Positions 1 to 7,609 of a DNA stretch of 37,676 bases are shown here, piece after piece. A program made the translations under genes and the position numbers. Positions within the stretch are counted from its first letter, which is position 1. Every line of letters starts with the position of its first letter. The stretch is taken from positions 1 to 37,676 of the forward strand of contig DVDT01000026.1 of NCBI GenBank assembly GCA_015296085.1, given 5' to 3'. The DNA is from Trichormus sp. M33_DOE_039. Lineage in GTDB: Bacteria; Cyanobacteriota; Cyanobacteriia; Cyanobacteriales; Nostocaceae. The notes below the pieces were generated by a model. It saw only the letters and a list, made by a program, of their open reading frames with translations, did no database searches and was not told where the DNA came from.

Positions 1-129
1 GGGCTAATTCATGTTCTACAGAGAAAAATCAGACTCTTAATTTCTGCGTAGCCTACTTAGCGAAACAAAATAATCAAGGAACAAAAGTATTGGATTCCTA
101 AATTTTCTCTGGCTACAAAGAATCAGCCC
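1..129. repeat. 129-bp MITE, copy 1
   Basis: A near-identical 129-bp copy lies at 24847-24975. The ends are imperfect inverted repeats of about 28 bp: the left end begins GGGCTAATTC and the complement of the right end begins GGGCTGATTC, and both run into CAGAGAAAA. Position 130-131 is TA, and copy 2 has TA on both sides, as expected for TA target duplication by an IS630/Tc1-mariner-type transposase. It has no coding capacity, so it would be a non-autonomous element. The left flank of this copy lies outside the window. Confidence 0.8.
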
Positions 130-185
130 TACCCTAACCCCCCCTTAACAAAGGGGGAACAAGAATCAAAGTCCCCCTTTTGAAC

Positions 186-335
186 AGGGTGGTTTCATAC
201 AACCAGAGAAAAAAATAAACCTAGCTTTCAAAGCCTCTCTCCCCGTGGGGGAGAGGTTTGGAGAGGGGTCAAAATCTCGGTTACAAAAAGAAAAATCAAA
301 ACTTATAGATTTTTCTTTTTGTATGAAACCACCCT
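186..335. repeat. Inverted-repeat island (15-bp arms)
   Basis: AGGGTGGTTTCATAC (186-200) is repeated exactly in inverted orientation at 321-335. Between the arms lie further small palindromes of the CCCTCTCCCC/GGGGGAGAGG type that recur in cyanobacterial intergenic DNA. I see no gene here. It may be a degenerate MITE or a fold in the 3' region of the leftward VWA gene. Confidence 0.55.
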
Positions 336-370
336 GCGTAGGTAAATTGCAGGGGGACAATTGTTGGTCT

Positions 371-2218
371 TCAATTAGTAGTATTGGGCTGTACAAACCG
401 CTTAATTTCACCGCAGGCGATATAAGATTTGCCATCAGGGGCAGTTTTGACTTCATCAACAACGTACAGCATTCCTTCCTCACGCACTGAACGCGGAAAA
501 CGCATATTCCAATCGGGTTCATACCCGTCGGAAACTACCCTAGCCCGCAATTTACTGCCATCTTTGACACATTGCACGAGAATGCCATCATTTACCGTGT
601 CAGTGGTAGGCAGATCCGCCGAACTAGCAGGCCCTTTAGAAGCTTTGCCTGTGCTAGCAGGTCTTGATTGTCTGGGAGCAACAAAAATGTCAGCTTCACC
701 GGGTTTAGTCAAACGGTTAATTTGGCCAGTTACACGATAGAAAGTGCCATCAGTTGAAAGTTCCACACCTTCAACCACATAGCGCGCCCCCTCTGCACGA
801 ATGGCGCGGGGAAACTGGACGTTTTTATCGGCATCATAACCATCAGACAAGACTTTTACCCGCAGCTTACCCCCTTCACGCACACAGTATAATTCAACGC
901 CTGAACCGATATCATTGACTGTGGGCATGGCGTATATTTCATCACCCACAGTCACACCACGACCCACCAAATCATTGCGAGTGCGCGTCATCGCCTGATA
1001 GGTTTGATCCAACAGTTCTTTACGTCCTGCATTACCCAGAGCTTTTTGTGCAATTCGACCCGCGAAATATTCCAGCTGATCTATTTCCTCAGCAATTTCA
1101 AAATTCTCATTCAAGCCTTTATTTCGCAAATCCTGCACCAGAGAACGTAAGATTTGTTCAGCTTCTTGATGTTTACCGCGTTCCGCTAGATCAAGGGCAG
1201 TTTCCTTTGCCTTCGCAATAGTTAGACGGCTCAAGTCAAGGATGATATTACTAGAAGCAGCAAAAGCGGATTCCTCAACTGTGCCAACTTTGGCGATGAC
1301 ATCTGTTGTTCCTGAAACGTTTTGAATGACGTTATTCTGCACAACATCAGCACTATAATGCAGCTTCATCACAGGTAATTCACCAACTTGAGCCGCAGAA
1401 ACTTCCAGACTTAACCCTAAAAGTTTGTCTTCACCTTCGTAAAGTTCTCCTAAAGTAATCACCGATTGATCTGTTTGATTCTGGTTGACTTTCGCCAGAC
1501 TTAAAATATCAACCAAATTCACACCATCAGCTAAATCAAGGGTGACTTTCAGATTTTGCCCTACTACTGCTCTGAGACTATCTAATTCAATGCTAAACAC
1601 TTCACTAGCTTCATCAATGCTTTGAATGAAGTAGAAGTTACCACTAGCAGCTCTTGCCATCCCAATTAGCAGATCCTCATTAAAACCTTGAGCAAAGCCT
1701 AGTGTAGTAGTAATAACGCCTTCTTCAGCTTTCTGACCGGCCGTGGCTGTGAGGACTTTCGGATCTTGAATTCCCATGTTGGCGTGACCATCTGTCAGCA
1801 GCAACACACGGTTGATTTTTTGGGGATCAAATTTCTGTTTCACATATTCGCAACCCTTGAGCCATCCCCCAGATAAATTGGTAATACCTCCTGCGTAAAC
1901 TTTACGTAGAGCATCTTTCAACGCAGATTTGTTGGTGACAGGCTGGGGTGGAACAACAGTATCTACCGCATCATCGTAAACAACCACTGACAGAATATCA
2001 TTAGCCTCAAGTTGATCCACTACAGATTCAGCTGCTTTGAGCGCGTGATACAAAGGCCCACCTGCCATAGAGCCGGAACGGTCAATCACGAGAGACAAGT
2101 TAAGGTCGCGTCGCGGAGACTCAGGTATATCAGCACGAAAGCGGAGCAACATATTGCTCTTTAATGAGGAGCCGACAGTTAATATAGCTGGGTCAAATGC
2201 GTAACTTGTTTTGATCAT
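371..2218 (-). CDS. VWA (von Willebrand factor A) domain protein
   Basis: A 615-residue protein with an N-terminal VWA domain. The metal-ion adhesion site is complete: DRSGS (D46, S48, S50), T113 in GGITNLSGG, and D143 in LLLTDGHAN. The domain runs to about residue 215. A beta-rich segment follows (about 215-320), then a helical charged region (about 330-425). The C-terminus carries a tandem pair of modules of about 60 residues sharing the patterns VLSDGYDADKN/VVSDGYEPDWN and FPRAIR/FPRSVR, joined by a linker rich in Ser, Ala and Pro. There is no signal peptide or membrane segment, so a cytoplasmic or surface-associated scaffold is likely. The ATG at 2218 has GAGGG about 8 nt upstream. The family is common in bacteria (YfbK/inter-alpha-trypsin-inhibitor-like); the partner is unknown. 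It reads leftward and stands alone. Confidence 0.88.
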   Translation of the reverse strand: MIKTSYAFDPAILTVGSSLKSNMLLRFRADIPESPRRDLNLSLVIDRSGSMAGGPLYHALKAAESVVDQLEANDILSVVVYDDAVDTVVPPQPVTNKSALKDALRKVYAGGITNLSGGWLKGCEYVKQKFDPQKINRVLLLTDGHANMGIQDPKVLTATAGQKAEEGVITTTLGFAQGFNEDLLIGMARAASGNFYFIQSIDEASEVFSIELDSLRAVVGQNLKVTLDLADGVNLVDILSLAKVNQNQTDQSVITLGELYEGEDKLLGLSLEVSAAQVGELPVMKLHYSADVVQNNVIQNVSGTTDVIAKVGTVEESAFAASSNIILDLSRLTIAKAKETALDLAERGKHQEAEQILRSLVQDLRNKGLNENFEIAEEIDQLEYFAGRIAQKALGNAGRKELLDQTYQAMTRTRNDLVGRGVTVGDEIYAMPTVNDIGSGVELYCVREGGKLRVKVLSDGYDADKNVQFPRAIRAEGARYVVEGVELSTDGTFYRVTGQINRLTKPGEADIFVAPRQSRPASTGKASKGPASSADLPTTDTVNDGILVQCVKDGSKLRARVVSDGYEPDWNMRFPRSVREEGMLYVVDEVKTAPDGKSYIACGEIKRFVQPNTTN

Positions 2219-2357
2219 GTTTTCAACCCTCGGAATGATGTGAAACAGTAGTTAGCTTGATCAGACGCTTTCTTTTCACTCTAGTAATTTAATGAATTAG
2301 AATAGACCCGGCAAAGTGGCAGAAATAGAAATGCGGGTTGCGACCAGAGGGCGTAAT

Positions 2358-2430
2358 GTGCGATCCGACGGCTGAAATGATAGTACGCAAGAAAATATCG
2401 GATACCTCTAATGTGGGTGCAAGTCCCACC
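2358..2430 (+). other. Group II intron-like 5' (domain I) motif, probably a remnant
   Basis: The segment starts GTGCG, the usual first bases of a group II intron. A stem follows, ATCCGA (2363-2368) pairing with TCGGAT (2398-2403), and then a hairpin GTGGG-TGCAAGT-CCCAC (2413-2429) of the type seen early in domain I of many cyanobacterial group II introns. No maturase gene or domain V is recognisable downstream before the transposase at 2597. It is either a truncated intron or a look-alike structure. The rest of the gap 2219-2596 shows no gene. Confidence 0.4.
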
Positions 2431-2596
2431 TTTGTCATTCTGGTAAAATATTACTGGTGGCGTGCCTGCAACAATAGAAAGCGCGTGATTTTCTGATTAA
2501 AGAAAGTACCACGAGGGGAAAGCAATTGTAACCCCAGCGTTCTTACCGATTCCGGTTGCGGCAATTGCAAAAAGTTCCGGCTGTGTCGCCACCACC

Positions 2597-3784
2597 TTAA
2601 ATCAAAGCTTTAACCAGTTCGCGGAATAACAACCGAATTGCGATCGCAGCAATTTTCATTCTCACCAGTTTGACCGGGCGGCCAGCTTCCTTCTCAGTGT
2701 CCAGCTTCTCCCCCAAACTTTTACCAATTTCATTTTTTAATCGCGATCGCTTGGGTTCAATCCTGGTAAACACCCACTGCCAGAGTGATTTTCTACATAA
2801 ATCAGACCCACCAACTACTTTAGCTTTGCGAATATCGCCGGAAGCTTCCAACGATGGGGCCACACCCAAGGCTTTTTGAAATCTCCTCAGTGATAAGTGG
2901 CGTTTGGTGGGCTTTTTGGAGTTTCGCCCCTGGCGTATCTTCACTTCCGGCTTACCGTCTTCACCCATGAAACCTGATAACGGGTAGATTTGGGAAATGA
3001 CGATCGCAACTAATCGTTTACCAAACCCGAACCTGTGGAAAACTTCCAGGTATGGTTGAAACCTAGCATCAGTAAGCAATTCATGTAACTCATGCTCAAT
3101 TGCTGATTCCTCGCGCTGGAGGTTGCACAGTCGCGCCGCATGGTAGCGAACTGTATCACTAATTCCCAATCCTGCGGTGTTTTGATAAAGTAGGTCATAT
3201 TTTTTACTTTTTCGTTCCTGTGCTAACCATCCCCACAGTAAGGGGACTAAATCAGAATCATTGCGGCGCGATCGCACCAGGGCAACTTCTGGGAACTGCC
3301 AAGCTAAATCCTGACGGATACGATTAATGATTGGGGATTGCACACGGTTCAAATGGGACAGTCTCAGCACTAGTTCGCGAATCCGAACAATAGTTAGATC
3401 ACGAACTTGCACAAAACGCCGCAGATCCTGGTGATAGTCGAAGTAGTAACAGGCAAGTGCTAAAGAATCGGCATCATCATCTTTGTCGGGCAATGCCAGA
3501 TGATGCTGGCGATAGCTCCTTAATTCTTTATGCCCAACTAACCGGACTTCAACCCCAGCACGGGCTAAATGTGTTCCCCAAAGTTTGCTGTAATTTGTGC
3601 CGGTAGGTTCAATAATTGCGATGTCCGGGTTTAGTGCCAATAGCTCCTTAATTCCTTGGCTGTTGGCACTGAACCGATGAAACTGACATTCGTAATAAAA
3701 TTGACGTGGTGAATTTGGCTTTTCTAACAGTAGACAAGCCGAAACTGAGGACTTGCTGATATCAAGCCCTAAAATTCTGGTCAT
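2597..3784 (-). CDS. IS110-family transposase (DEDD)
   Basis: A 395-residue protein starting MTRILGLDIS. The N-terminal DEDD (RuvC-like) domain shows D8 in GLDIS, E59 in AIIEPTG, and the K-x-D-x-x-D signature at 101-106 (D103, D106). The C-terminal Transposase_20 region contains ALGVAPSLEASGD with the Ser-Gly expected for the catalytic serine. The ATG at 3784 is preferred over the TTG 30 nt upstream because GAGG sits about 7 nt before it. IS110 elements lack classical terminal inverted repeats and are directed by a structured RNA made from the element's non-coding end; such a stretch lies directly upstream (3785-4080). The open frame looks intact. Element ends cannot be fixed without an empty-site comparison. 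Confidence 0.92.
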   Translation of the reverse strand: MTRILGLDISKSSVSACLLLEKPNSPRQFYYECQFHRFSANSQGIKELLALNPDIAIIEPTGTNYSKLWGTHLARAGVEVRLVGHKELRSYRQHHLALPDKDDDADSLALACYYFDYHQDLRRFVQVRDLTIVRIRELVLRLSHLNRVQSPIINRIRQDLAWQFPEVALVRSRRNDSDLVPLLWGWLAQERKSKKYDLLYQNTAGLGISDTVRYHAARLCNLQREESAIEHELHELLTDARFQPYLEVFHRFGFGKRLVAIVISQIYPLSGFMGEDGKPEVKIRQGRNSKKPTKRHLSLRRFQKALGVAPSLEASGDIRKAKVVGGSDLCRKSLWQWVFTRIEPKRSRLKNEIGKSLGEKLDTEKEAGRPVKLVRMKIAAIAIRLLFRELVKALI

Positions 3785-4080
3785 TCGGTTTCCTCTGGGT
3801 GGTTCGTTTTGCAATCCCCTGGTGTCGAAGCCTATGAATCACCCGTAAGCCCTAACAGCTTGCTTCACTCTCAAGGCAATGCCGCAGCGCGAACTGCGGC
3901 GACACTAAGGATAAGACAGTACACAGACCAGTAACCGAGCTTACGAAAACAAGAAAGCCTTAAGCTTGATTCAGTGTAAAAGCCCTAAGTTACTGGCTGT
4001 TGTGCTGTGCGTCTGGTTTGGACTCAGACCGCGACGGTGGCAGTGGCCACCGTTTCGCCGGTGAGTCAGTCCGGCTCATC
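3785..4080 (-). ncRNA. Structured leader of IS110 transposase; candidate bridge RNA region
   Basis: About 300 bp without a gene but with several strong hairpins: GCCGCAG/CTGCGGC with a 6-nt loop (3881-3900); CCAGTAAC (3928-3935) with GTTACTGG (3989-3996) enclosing a large loop; and a long hairpin 4021-4067 with a perfect CGGTGGC/GCCACCG stem under a 4-nt loop and outer arms GACTCA/TGAGTC. Members of the IS110 group carry their bridge RNA on the 5' side of the transposase gene, which is this position. That it is a bridge RNA is inference. The right-most hairpin may instead belong to the neighbouring element. Confidence 0.45.
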
Positions 4081-4083
4081 AGG

Positions 4084-4332
4084 CTAATAAACTTCGTCGT
4101 TGGAATAAGCTGTCAAATCGTTGTCTATGACTTGTTCTAGTTCTTCTACAACGGTTTCTAGTATTTCTTTGACCTTTTGATCAGTCTCATGGTTCGCTTG
4201 TTCTTGACCGAGAGCAAGTTTCAATGCGCTTTGAATTTTGTATTGGGCAATGTGTAATGATTGCCAGAGTTCGTAATAATCCCAACTTGGATCAGGTTTG
4301 GGAATGGTGTTAGTTAAGTCTTTATCAGTCAT
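4084..4332 (-). CDS. Hypothetical helical protein, 82 aa
   Basis: I do not recognise this protein. It starts MTDKDLTNTIPKPDPSWDYY and is mostly helical and acidic, with a run of Leu, Glu and Val spaced like an amphipathic helix in its second half (about residues 45-72). There is no membrane segment. It is the last gene of the leftward operon that begins near 6853, separated from the preceding small gene by about 90 bp containing two HIP1-like sites, so it may also have its own promoter. Confidence 0.6.
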   Translation of the reverse strand: MTDKDLTNTIPKPDPSWDYYELWQSLHIAQYKIQSALKLALGQEQANHETDQKVKEILETVVEELEQVIDNDLTAYSNDEVY

Positions 4333-4419
4333 CAGTAATTGTGATATTTTTGACGTTAATAAATGGTTTCAAGTTAAGGGCGATCGCTCTCCAAGCTCCT
4401 GAAGTGCGATCGCTTTTGA

Positions 4420-4560
4420 TTACTCCTCTTCTTCTGTTACCTCTTGAATTTCCTGTGTGACTTTCTTTAGACCCTCAGCAATACTTTCATCGTTGTCAGG
4501 GTTGATGATGATCGGTTCAATGCCGAACTGTCTCCAAAAATCTGGATTATCAATTTCCAC
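4420..4560 (-). CDS. Small acidic protein, 46 aa (GTG start)
   Basis: A short gene read from GTG at 4560, with a strong GGAGG 7 nt upstream that lies inside the last codons of the ATPase gene. It overlaps that gene by 11 nt. The product begins MEIDNPDFWRQFGIEP and ends in a Glu-rich helix (VTEEEE). The exact ribosome site and the overlap match the other small genes of this operon. The function is unknown. Confidence 0.6.
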   Translation of the reverse strand: MEIDNPDFWRQFGIEPIIINPDNDESIAEGLKKVTQEIQEVTEEEE

Positions 4561-5761
4561 CGAATTGCCTCCTTAAGCGTTCCAAAAGGTCTTTACCCTC
4601 GCCATAGCGTTGGCCAGTGAAGCCCAGCACCTCAGTCACGATCGCGCTGTCACTTTTACCCTCCCCAAATCGCTGAATTAGCCGCCAAATTACCCGATCA
4701 TTTTCCGAAAAAGAATCTCCAAAACCCGCTTCCTGACTGCTTTTCAGGTCATTTTCAGCCGATTTTTTGGGGTAATTTGCATTGTCATAGTATGGTTGTA
4801 CTATGGTTGAACCACCGCGCAGTGTTACGGCTTTCATCTCGCGGTATGGTGGGAGCTTGCAAGGCTGATCATCAAGTAGACAGTGACTCTGGTCGAGTTT
4901 TAACCAGTCGATCAGCTGTTGATTTTTCAAGCTTTTGGCGTGAGCTTGTGCTTTTTTACCCAAGCGGATACGGAAGAAAGCATCAGCTAAATCGCTTTTA
5001 CCCTCTAGTCCCCAGGCTGCAACGCGGTCATACTGGGATAACAGAATGGTGAAACGTCGCGCTTTTCTCCCGCGTCGGGCGTGACGTTCTAACCATTCGC
5101 CGGAACTGGGGACTTTTGAAACCAGTTCAGGATACTCCTCAGCAATGATTACCCGTTCAGTACCGGATAATGCACCATCACCACGTTCGGTTCTCAGCTT
5201 GAGTTGATTGCTCAAGTCCTCCAAATCCTCAAGCATTCCAAGCTCGATAGCTCCCCAGTCCTCACCCTTACCGATGACTTCTAATCCTTGCCAGTCTGTT
5301 GGTGTGCCTTCGCACTCGTAGACGCGAACAACGCCACCAACGGTATAAGCAAGGTATTGAGCAAGGGTACTTTTCCCCGTCCCCATCTCCCCGATGATCA
5401 TGACTTGTTTACCTTCAATGGCTGCAATGATGTCTGTGATGACTTCTAGAGGCTCATTGGTGACGGCTGCGGCTTCAATTACCTGAGTCATGGGTGTGCC
5501 GGCGTATGGTAGGGCATCGTAAACTTTGAGTAAGTTTTTGATGCAATTCTCTAACCCGTCACAAAACCAAATGCTTAATTTAAAAGCATTTCGGGTAATA
5601 TTGACACTGAATAGAGATGTCGAGAAAATTACCCTCCCTAGTCCCCAGGCGCAGTAACGTAACAGAGTTTTACTATCCGGTAATCGCAACTCTACCCACA
5701 CACCAGCTGTAGCCGTCTTTGGGGTAACTGGGGATTTTACCTCAATCACTTCACTTGCCAT
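4550..5761 (-). CDS. P-loop ATPase, FtsK/HerA-like (possible packaging or DNA-translocation ATPase)
   Basis: A 403-residue protein. The Walker A motif GEMGTGKS lies at residues 124-131 and Walker B VIIAEE at about 204-209, followed by a LLSQYDRV segment (sensor/strand 4) in an arrangement typical of the FtsK/HerA/VirB4 branch. Residues 1-115 precede the ATPase core and contain a moderately hydrophobic stretch (about 35-66). The C-terminal 60 residues (DRVIWRLIQRFGEG onward) resemble a small winged-helix DNA-binding domain. Small genes overlap both ends. In tailless dsDNA viruses an ATPase of this class packages DNA; in plasmids such ATPases serve conjugation or segregation. No relaxase or other transfer gene is nearby. 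The ATPase fold is clear; the role is inferred. Confidence 0.8.
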   Translation of the reverse strand: MASEVIEVKSPVTPKTATAGVWVELRLPDSKTLLRYCAWGLGRVIFSTSLFSVNITRNAFKLSIWFCDGLENCIKNLLKVYDALPYAGTPMTQVIEAAAVTNEPLEVITDIIAAIEGKQVMIIGEMGTGKSTLAQYLAYTVGGVVRVYECEGTPTDWQGLEVIGKGEDWGAIELGMLEDLEDLSNQLKLRTERGDGALSGTERVIIAEEYPELVSKVPSSGEWLERHARRGRKARRFTILLSQYDRVAAWGLEGKSDLADAFFRIRLGKKAQAHAKSLKNQQLIDWLKLDQSHCLLDDQPCKLPPYREMKAVTLRGGSTIVQPYYDNANYPKKSAENDLKSSQEAGFGDSFSENDRVIWRLIQRFGEGKSDSAIVTEVLGFTGQRYGEGKDLLERLRRQFGGN

Positions 5762-5873
5762 ACTGCACCTCTATTTTCAGATGCCACTGGGTATCTTTGG
5801 GCTGGGTGCTGAGGGCTAATAAGGAAAATGTTAGTGAGGTTAAGGTCAAAATTATCGCTGTGGCTTGGTTCAC
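5751..5873 (-). CDS. Small membrane protein, 40 aa (GTG start)
   Basis: It starts at GTG 5873 with GGAGG 7 nt upstream. The GTG overlaps the stop of the preceding gene as GTGA, and its own stop overlaps the start of the ATPase gene. The product (MNQATAIILTLTSLTFSLLA...) has one hydrophobic segment at residues 4-22 and a short charged tail. Overlap at both ends indicates translational coupling to the ATPase, so it could anchor the ATPase or be a small virion or membrane component; neither is shown. Confidence 0.65.
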   Translation of the reverse strand: MNQATAIILTLTSLTFSLLALSTQPKDTQWHLKIEVQYGK

Positions 5874-6088
5874 TGTTTCACCTCCTTTTGGTTGGCCCAA
5901 AACTCAGTCATGTAAGACAGTGCCTCACGCGCAATCTCCTGATCTTCATCAGTTCGCCCCAAGTTAGGTTTTGTTGGGTCGTCGTTCGCTACTACAACTG
6001 ATGCTTTAACGGCTAACTCCTGCGGTACACCGTTGGAGGTTAGAACATCCAGCGACACTTTATAAATTCGTTCATTTTTCATGATCAT
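5870..6088 (-). CDS. Hypothetical protein, 72 aa
   Basis: I do not recognise this protein. It begins MIMKNERIYKVSLDVL with an alternating beta pattern, then a region rich in Asp, Pro and Asn, and a helical C-terminus (EIAREALSYMTEFWAN). There are two in-frame ATGs (6088 and 6082); GGAGG sits 3 nt before the first and 9 nt before the second, so the second is the better start. It overlaps small genes on both sides, placing it within the leftward operon. Confidence 0.6.
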   Translation of the reverse strand: MIMKNERIYKVSLDVLTSNGVPQELAVKASVVVANDDPTKPNLGRTDEDQEIAREALSYMTEFWANQKEVKQ

Positions 6089-6242
6089 GAACCTCCAACG
6101 CCAAGCTAGTTAATGCGGTTTGGGCATCTCCCAAGGTGGCATCCGGGGAAAAGCCTTTAGCCAGCAAGGTTTTATAGTCTGGGTGTTCGCTGATTTGTTC
6201 AATTAGAGATTGTGCATTGGCGATTAGGTCTATTAGTTTCAT
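6072..6242 (-). CDS. Small protein, 56 aa, coupled by ATGA overlap
   Basis: The ATG at 6242 shares ATGA with the stop of the upstream gene, and the 3' end runs into the start of the 72-residue gene. The product begins MKLIDLIANAQSLIEQISEH, is predicted all-helical and contains DYKTLLAKGFSP. There is no recognisable family. The exact stop-start coupling makes it a credible gene despite its size. Confidence 0.65.
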   Translation of the reverse strand: MKLIDLIANAQSLIEQISEHPDYKTLLAKGFSPDATLGDAQTALTSLALEVHDHEK

Positions 6243-6445
6243 CCCAAACTCCGATACATGAAGGAATTAGAGGCGAAACCTTCACCCGCTACTAGTTCAT
6301 CTTCTGGGGTATCTGCAATGATGTCAGCCCAGCCGGTTAGATGATTGTTGCGGATGTTAGTTTCTGCGATCGCGCCAAGTCCAGGACGCGCTGCTTCAAA
6401 TTCATCAATTACTTTCTGTTCTTTGGTTGTTAATTCTCTGTTCAT
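6239..6445 (-). CDS. Hypothetical protein, 68 aa
   Basis: The product starts MNRELTTKEQKVIDEFEAAR and is acidic with a helical first half. ATG at 6445 is chosen. A TTG 36 nt further upstream would add 12 residues, but neither start has a clear ribosome site. The stop overlaps the next gene (ATGA). No family is recognised. Confidence 0.55.
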   Translation of the reverse strand: MNRELTTKEQKVIDEFEAARPGLGAIAETNIRNNHLTGWADIIADTPEDELVAGEGFASNSFMYRSLG

Positions 6446-6496
6446 GGTAAATTTTTGATGGATGTTGAATAATTCAAGCAAGCCTTGGTGTGAGAG

Positions 6497-6853
6497 CTAG
6501 GGCTTGCTTTGGTTTGGATGGTTAGACAAAGAAACTCGAAAGCATCTCCCAGAACCGACCATCATCACCTCACGATCAGCGAGGCGAACAGCCTTGGAGC
6601 GTGAGACTTTCATCATGGGGAACGACCCGTCAGGCGACAGGCTAAACATCTCGTAATTTTTTAAAGAACTCCATTCCACAGCTGTTTTATCAGTGAGTCC
6701 TGAATAATCAACCGTGTTCATATCTGCGGCCGAAACTGCACTAGGCAAAGCTGGTAAGTGTCGTTTTGGCTTCTCCTTTTCTTTGGTTGTGGTTCTTTTG
6801 TCGGTGTTAGATGTGGCTTTAGTGCCGTTATGACTGACTTCTAGTGTTTCCAT
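6497..6853 (-). CDS. Hypothetical protein, first gene of leftward operon, 118 aa
   Basis: The frame is open from 6919, but the first 22 codons cover a perfect palindrome (6874-6897) that looks like an operator. I therefore prefer ATG at 6853 (METLEVSHNG...). The N-terminal half is a Thr/Lys-rich, probably disordered segment. The C-terminal half has short beta-prone stretches (MFSLSPDGSFPMMKVS; VRLADREVMMVGSGRCFRV). No family is recognised. It heads the leftward operon that includes the ATPase. Confidence 0.55.
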   Translation of the reverse strand: METLEVSHNGTKATSNTDKRTTTKEKEKPKRHLPALPSAVSAADMNTVDYSGLTDKTAVEWSSLKNYEMFSLSPDGSFPMMKVSRSKAVRLADREVMMVGSGRCFRVSLSNHPNQSKP

Positions 6854-6873
6854 AGTTGGGGCATAAGGGTATG

Positions 6874-6897
6874 ATGCACGGTCTATAGTCCGTGCAT
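6874..6897. promoter_or_regulatory. Palindromic operator-like site
   Basis: ATGCACGG and CCGTGCAT form 8-bp inverted arms around an 8-bp centre. A related half-site, ATGCACCG, follows at about 6940. The position just in front of the leftward operon suggests a repressor or activator site. Confidence 0.5.
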
Positions 6898-7118
6898 AGT
6901 GCGTTTTAACTGTGAGCATAGGGGGCTTTAAATGCCACTATGCACCGTTTTAGTGCCACTATCGAGTAGTGTTTAATTCATGAAAACCTTGCTACATAAG
7001 GCTTTGAGCTTTTAGGGTGTGTCCGCACGGGGAACTAAGCCAAGTGTGCGGGTGCTTGCTCCAGGTGCAACGCAAAGGGTTAGGCGTTGGGGAGCTAATG
7101 AGTGTTGCAAATTCAACT

Positions 7119-7216
7119 GCACGTGCTATCATCTCTCTATACTTATTGCACGTGCAATAATAGAAGTCAAGCATATTTTTATAAAGCACGTGCAAAATCA
7201 TCTAGTTAGCACGTGC
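7119..7216. promoter_or_regulatory. Four GCACGTGC palindromes (operator or iteron cluster)
   Basis: Perfect 8-bp palindromes GCACGTGC begin at 7119, 7148, 7186 and 7209; three are extended by CAA and the second reads TTGCACGTGCAA. They lie immediately before a ribbon-helix-helix gene and between the two divergent gene sets. Such proteins often bind short palindromes in their own promoter, so autoregulation is the simplest reading. A replication or relaxosome site is an alternative. Confidence 0.7.
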
Positions 7217-7234
7217 AATAATTTAGGGGTTGCT

Positions 7235-7609
7235 ATGGCCATCAAGAATGATAGAAAAAAATACAACAGAGAAGAAGACGGTAAACGCGACGCTGAGAAT
7301 GTCTCATCAAGATTGGGAAGCACTGAAAAACAAAGCATCTCAACTGGGAATGACTCGGACAGAGTTCTTTACCCAGATAGCCAGAGGCGAAATCAGGCTA
7401 GAGCATGGGCTGCTGATGGAGGACAAGAAACTACTGGGGGAATTTATCGTAGGCTGAAACAATTACACGCAGCTTGTTTAAATCTCATTGACTCTAATCA
7501 CAAGCAGCTTGAGAACAGCCTACATGAAAGTAAAAAACTAACTGAAGAGTTAAATGATTTAGAGATACTCTTAGCCGAAACTTTAGACGATATACCGGAA
7601 AAAGATTAA
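7235..7609 (+). CDS. Ribbon-helix-helix (CopG/MobC-like) protein with coiled-coil tail; split between frames
   Basis: ATG at 7235 has AGGGG 5 nt upstream and opens a frame without stops to TAA at 7609, which runs into a strong terminator. The recognisable domain lies in the next frame: 7248-7457 encodes TVNATLRMSHQDWEALKNKA and then LGMTRTEFFTQIARGEI, a typical ribbon-helix-helix sequence. The tail from about 7441 (IYRRLKQLHAACLNLI..., coiled coil) is back in the first frame. The two switches fall at homopolymers: seven A (7255-7261) and five G (7436-7440). One A fewer and one G more would give a single protein of about 125 residues. This could be transcriptional slippage, decay or assembly error. 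Autoregulation through the GCACGTGC sites or a mobilisation role is inferred. Confidence 0.6.
   Translation: MAIKNDRKKYNREEDGKRDAENVSSRLGSTEKQSISTGNDSDRVLYPDSQRRNQARAWAADGGQETTGGIYRRLKQLHAACLNLIDSNHKQLENSLHESKKLTEELNDLEILLAETLDDIPEKD

Noticed and set aside
166-522. Open frames over the left inverted-repeat island (both strands)
   Set aside because: They cross palindromic low-complexity repeats and the end of the VWA gene; no ribosome sites and no protein-like composition.
4550-5761. Conjugation (TraD/VirB4) ATPase of an ICE
   Set aside because: No relaxase, mating-pair or pilus gene is nearby, although the fold alone cannot exclude it.
6854-6919. Longer N-terminus of the first leftward-operon gene
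   Set aside because: It would translate a perfect palindrome that looks like an operator; the ATG at 6853 is preferred.
7019-7234. N-terminal extension of the frame ending at 7609
   Set aside because: It covers the GCACGTGC boxes and has no ribosome site; ATG at 7235 with AGGGG is better.
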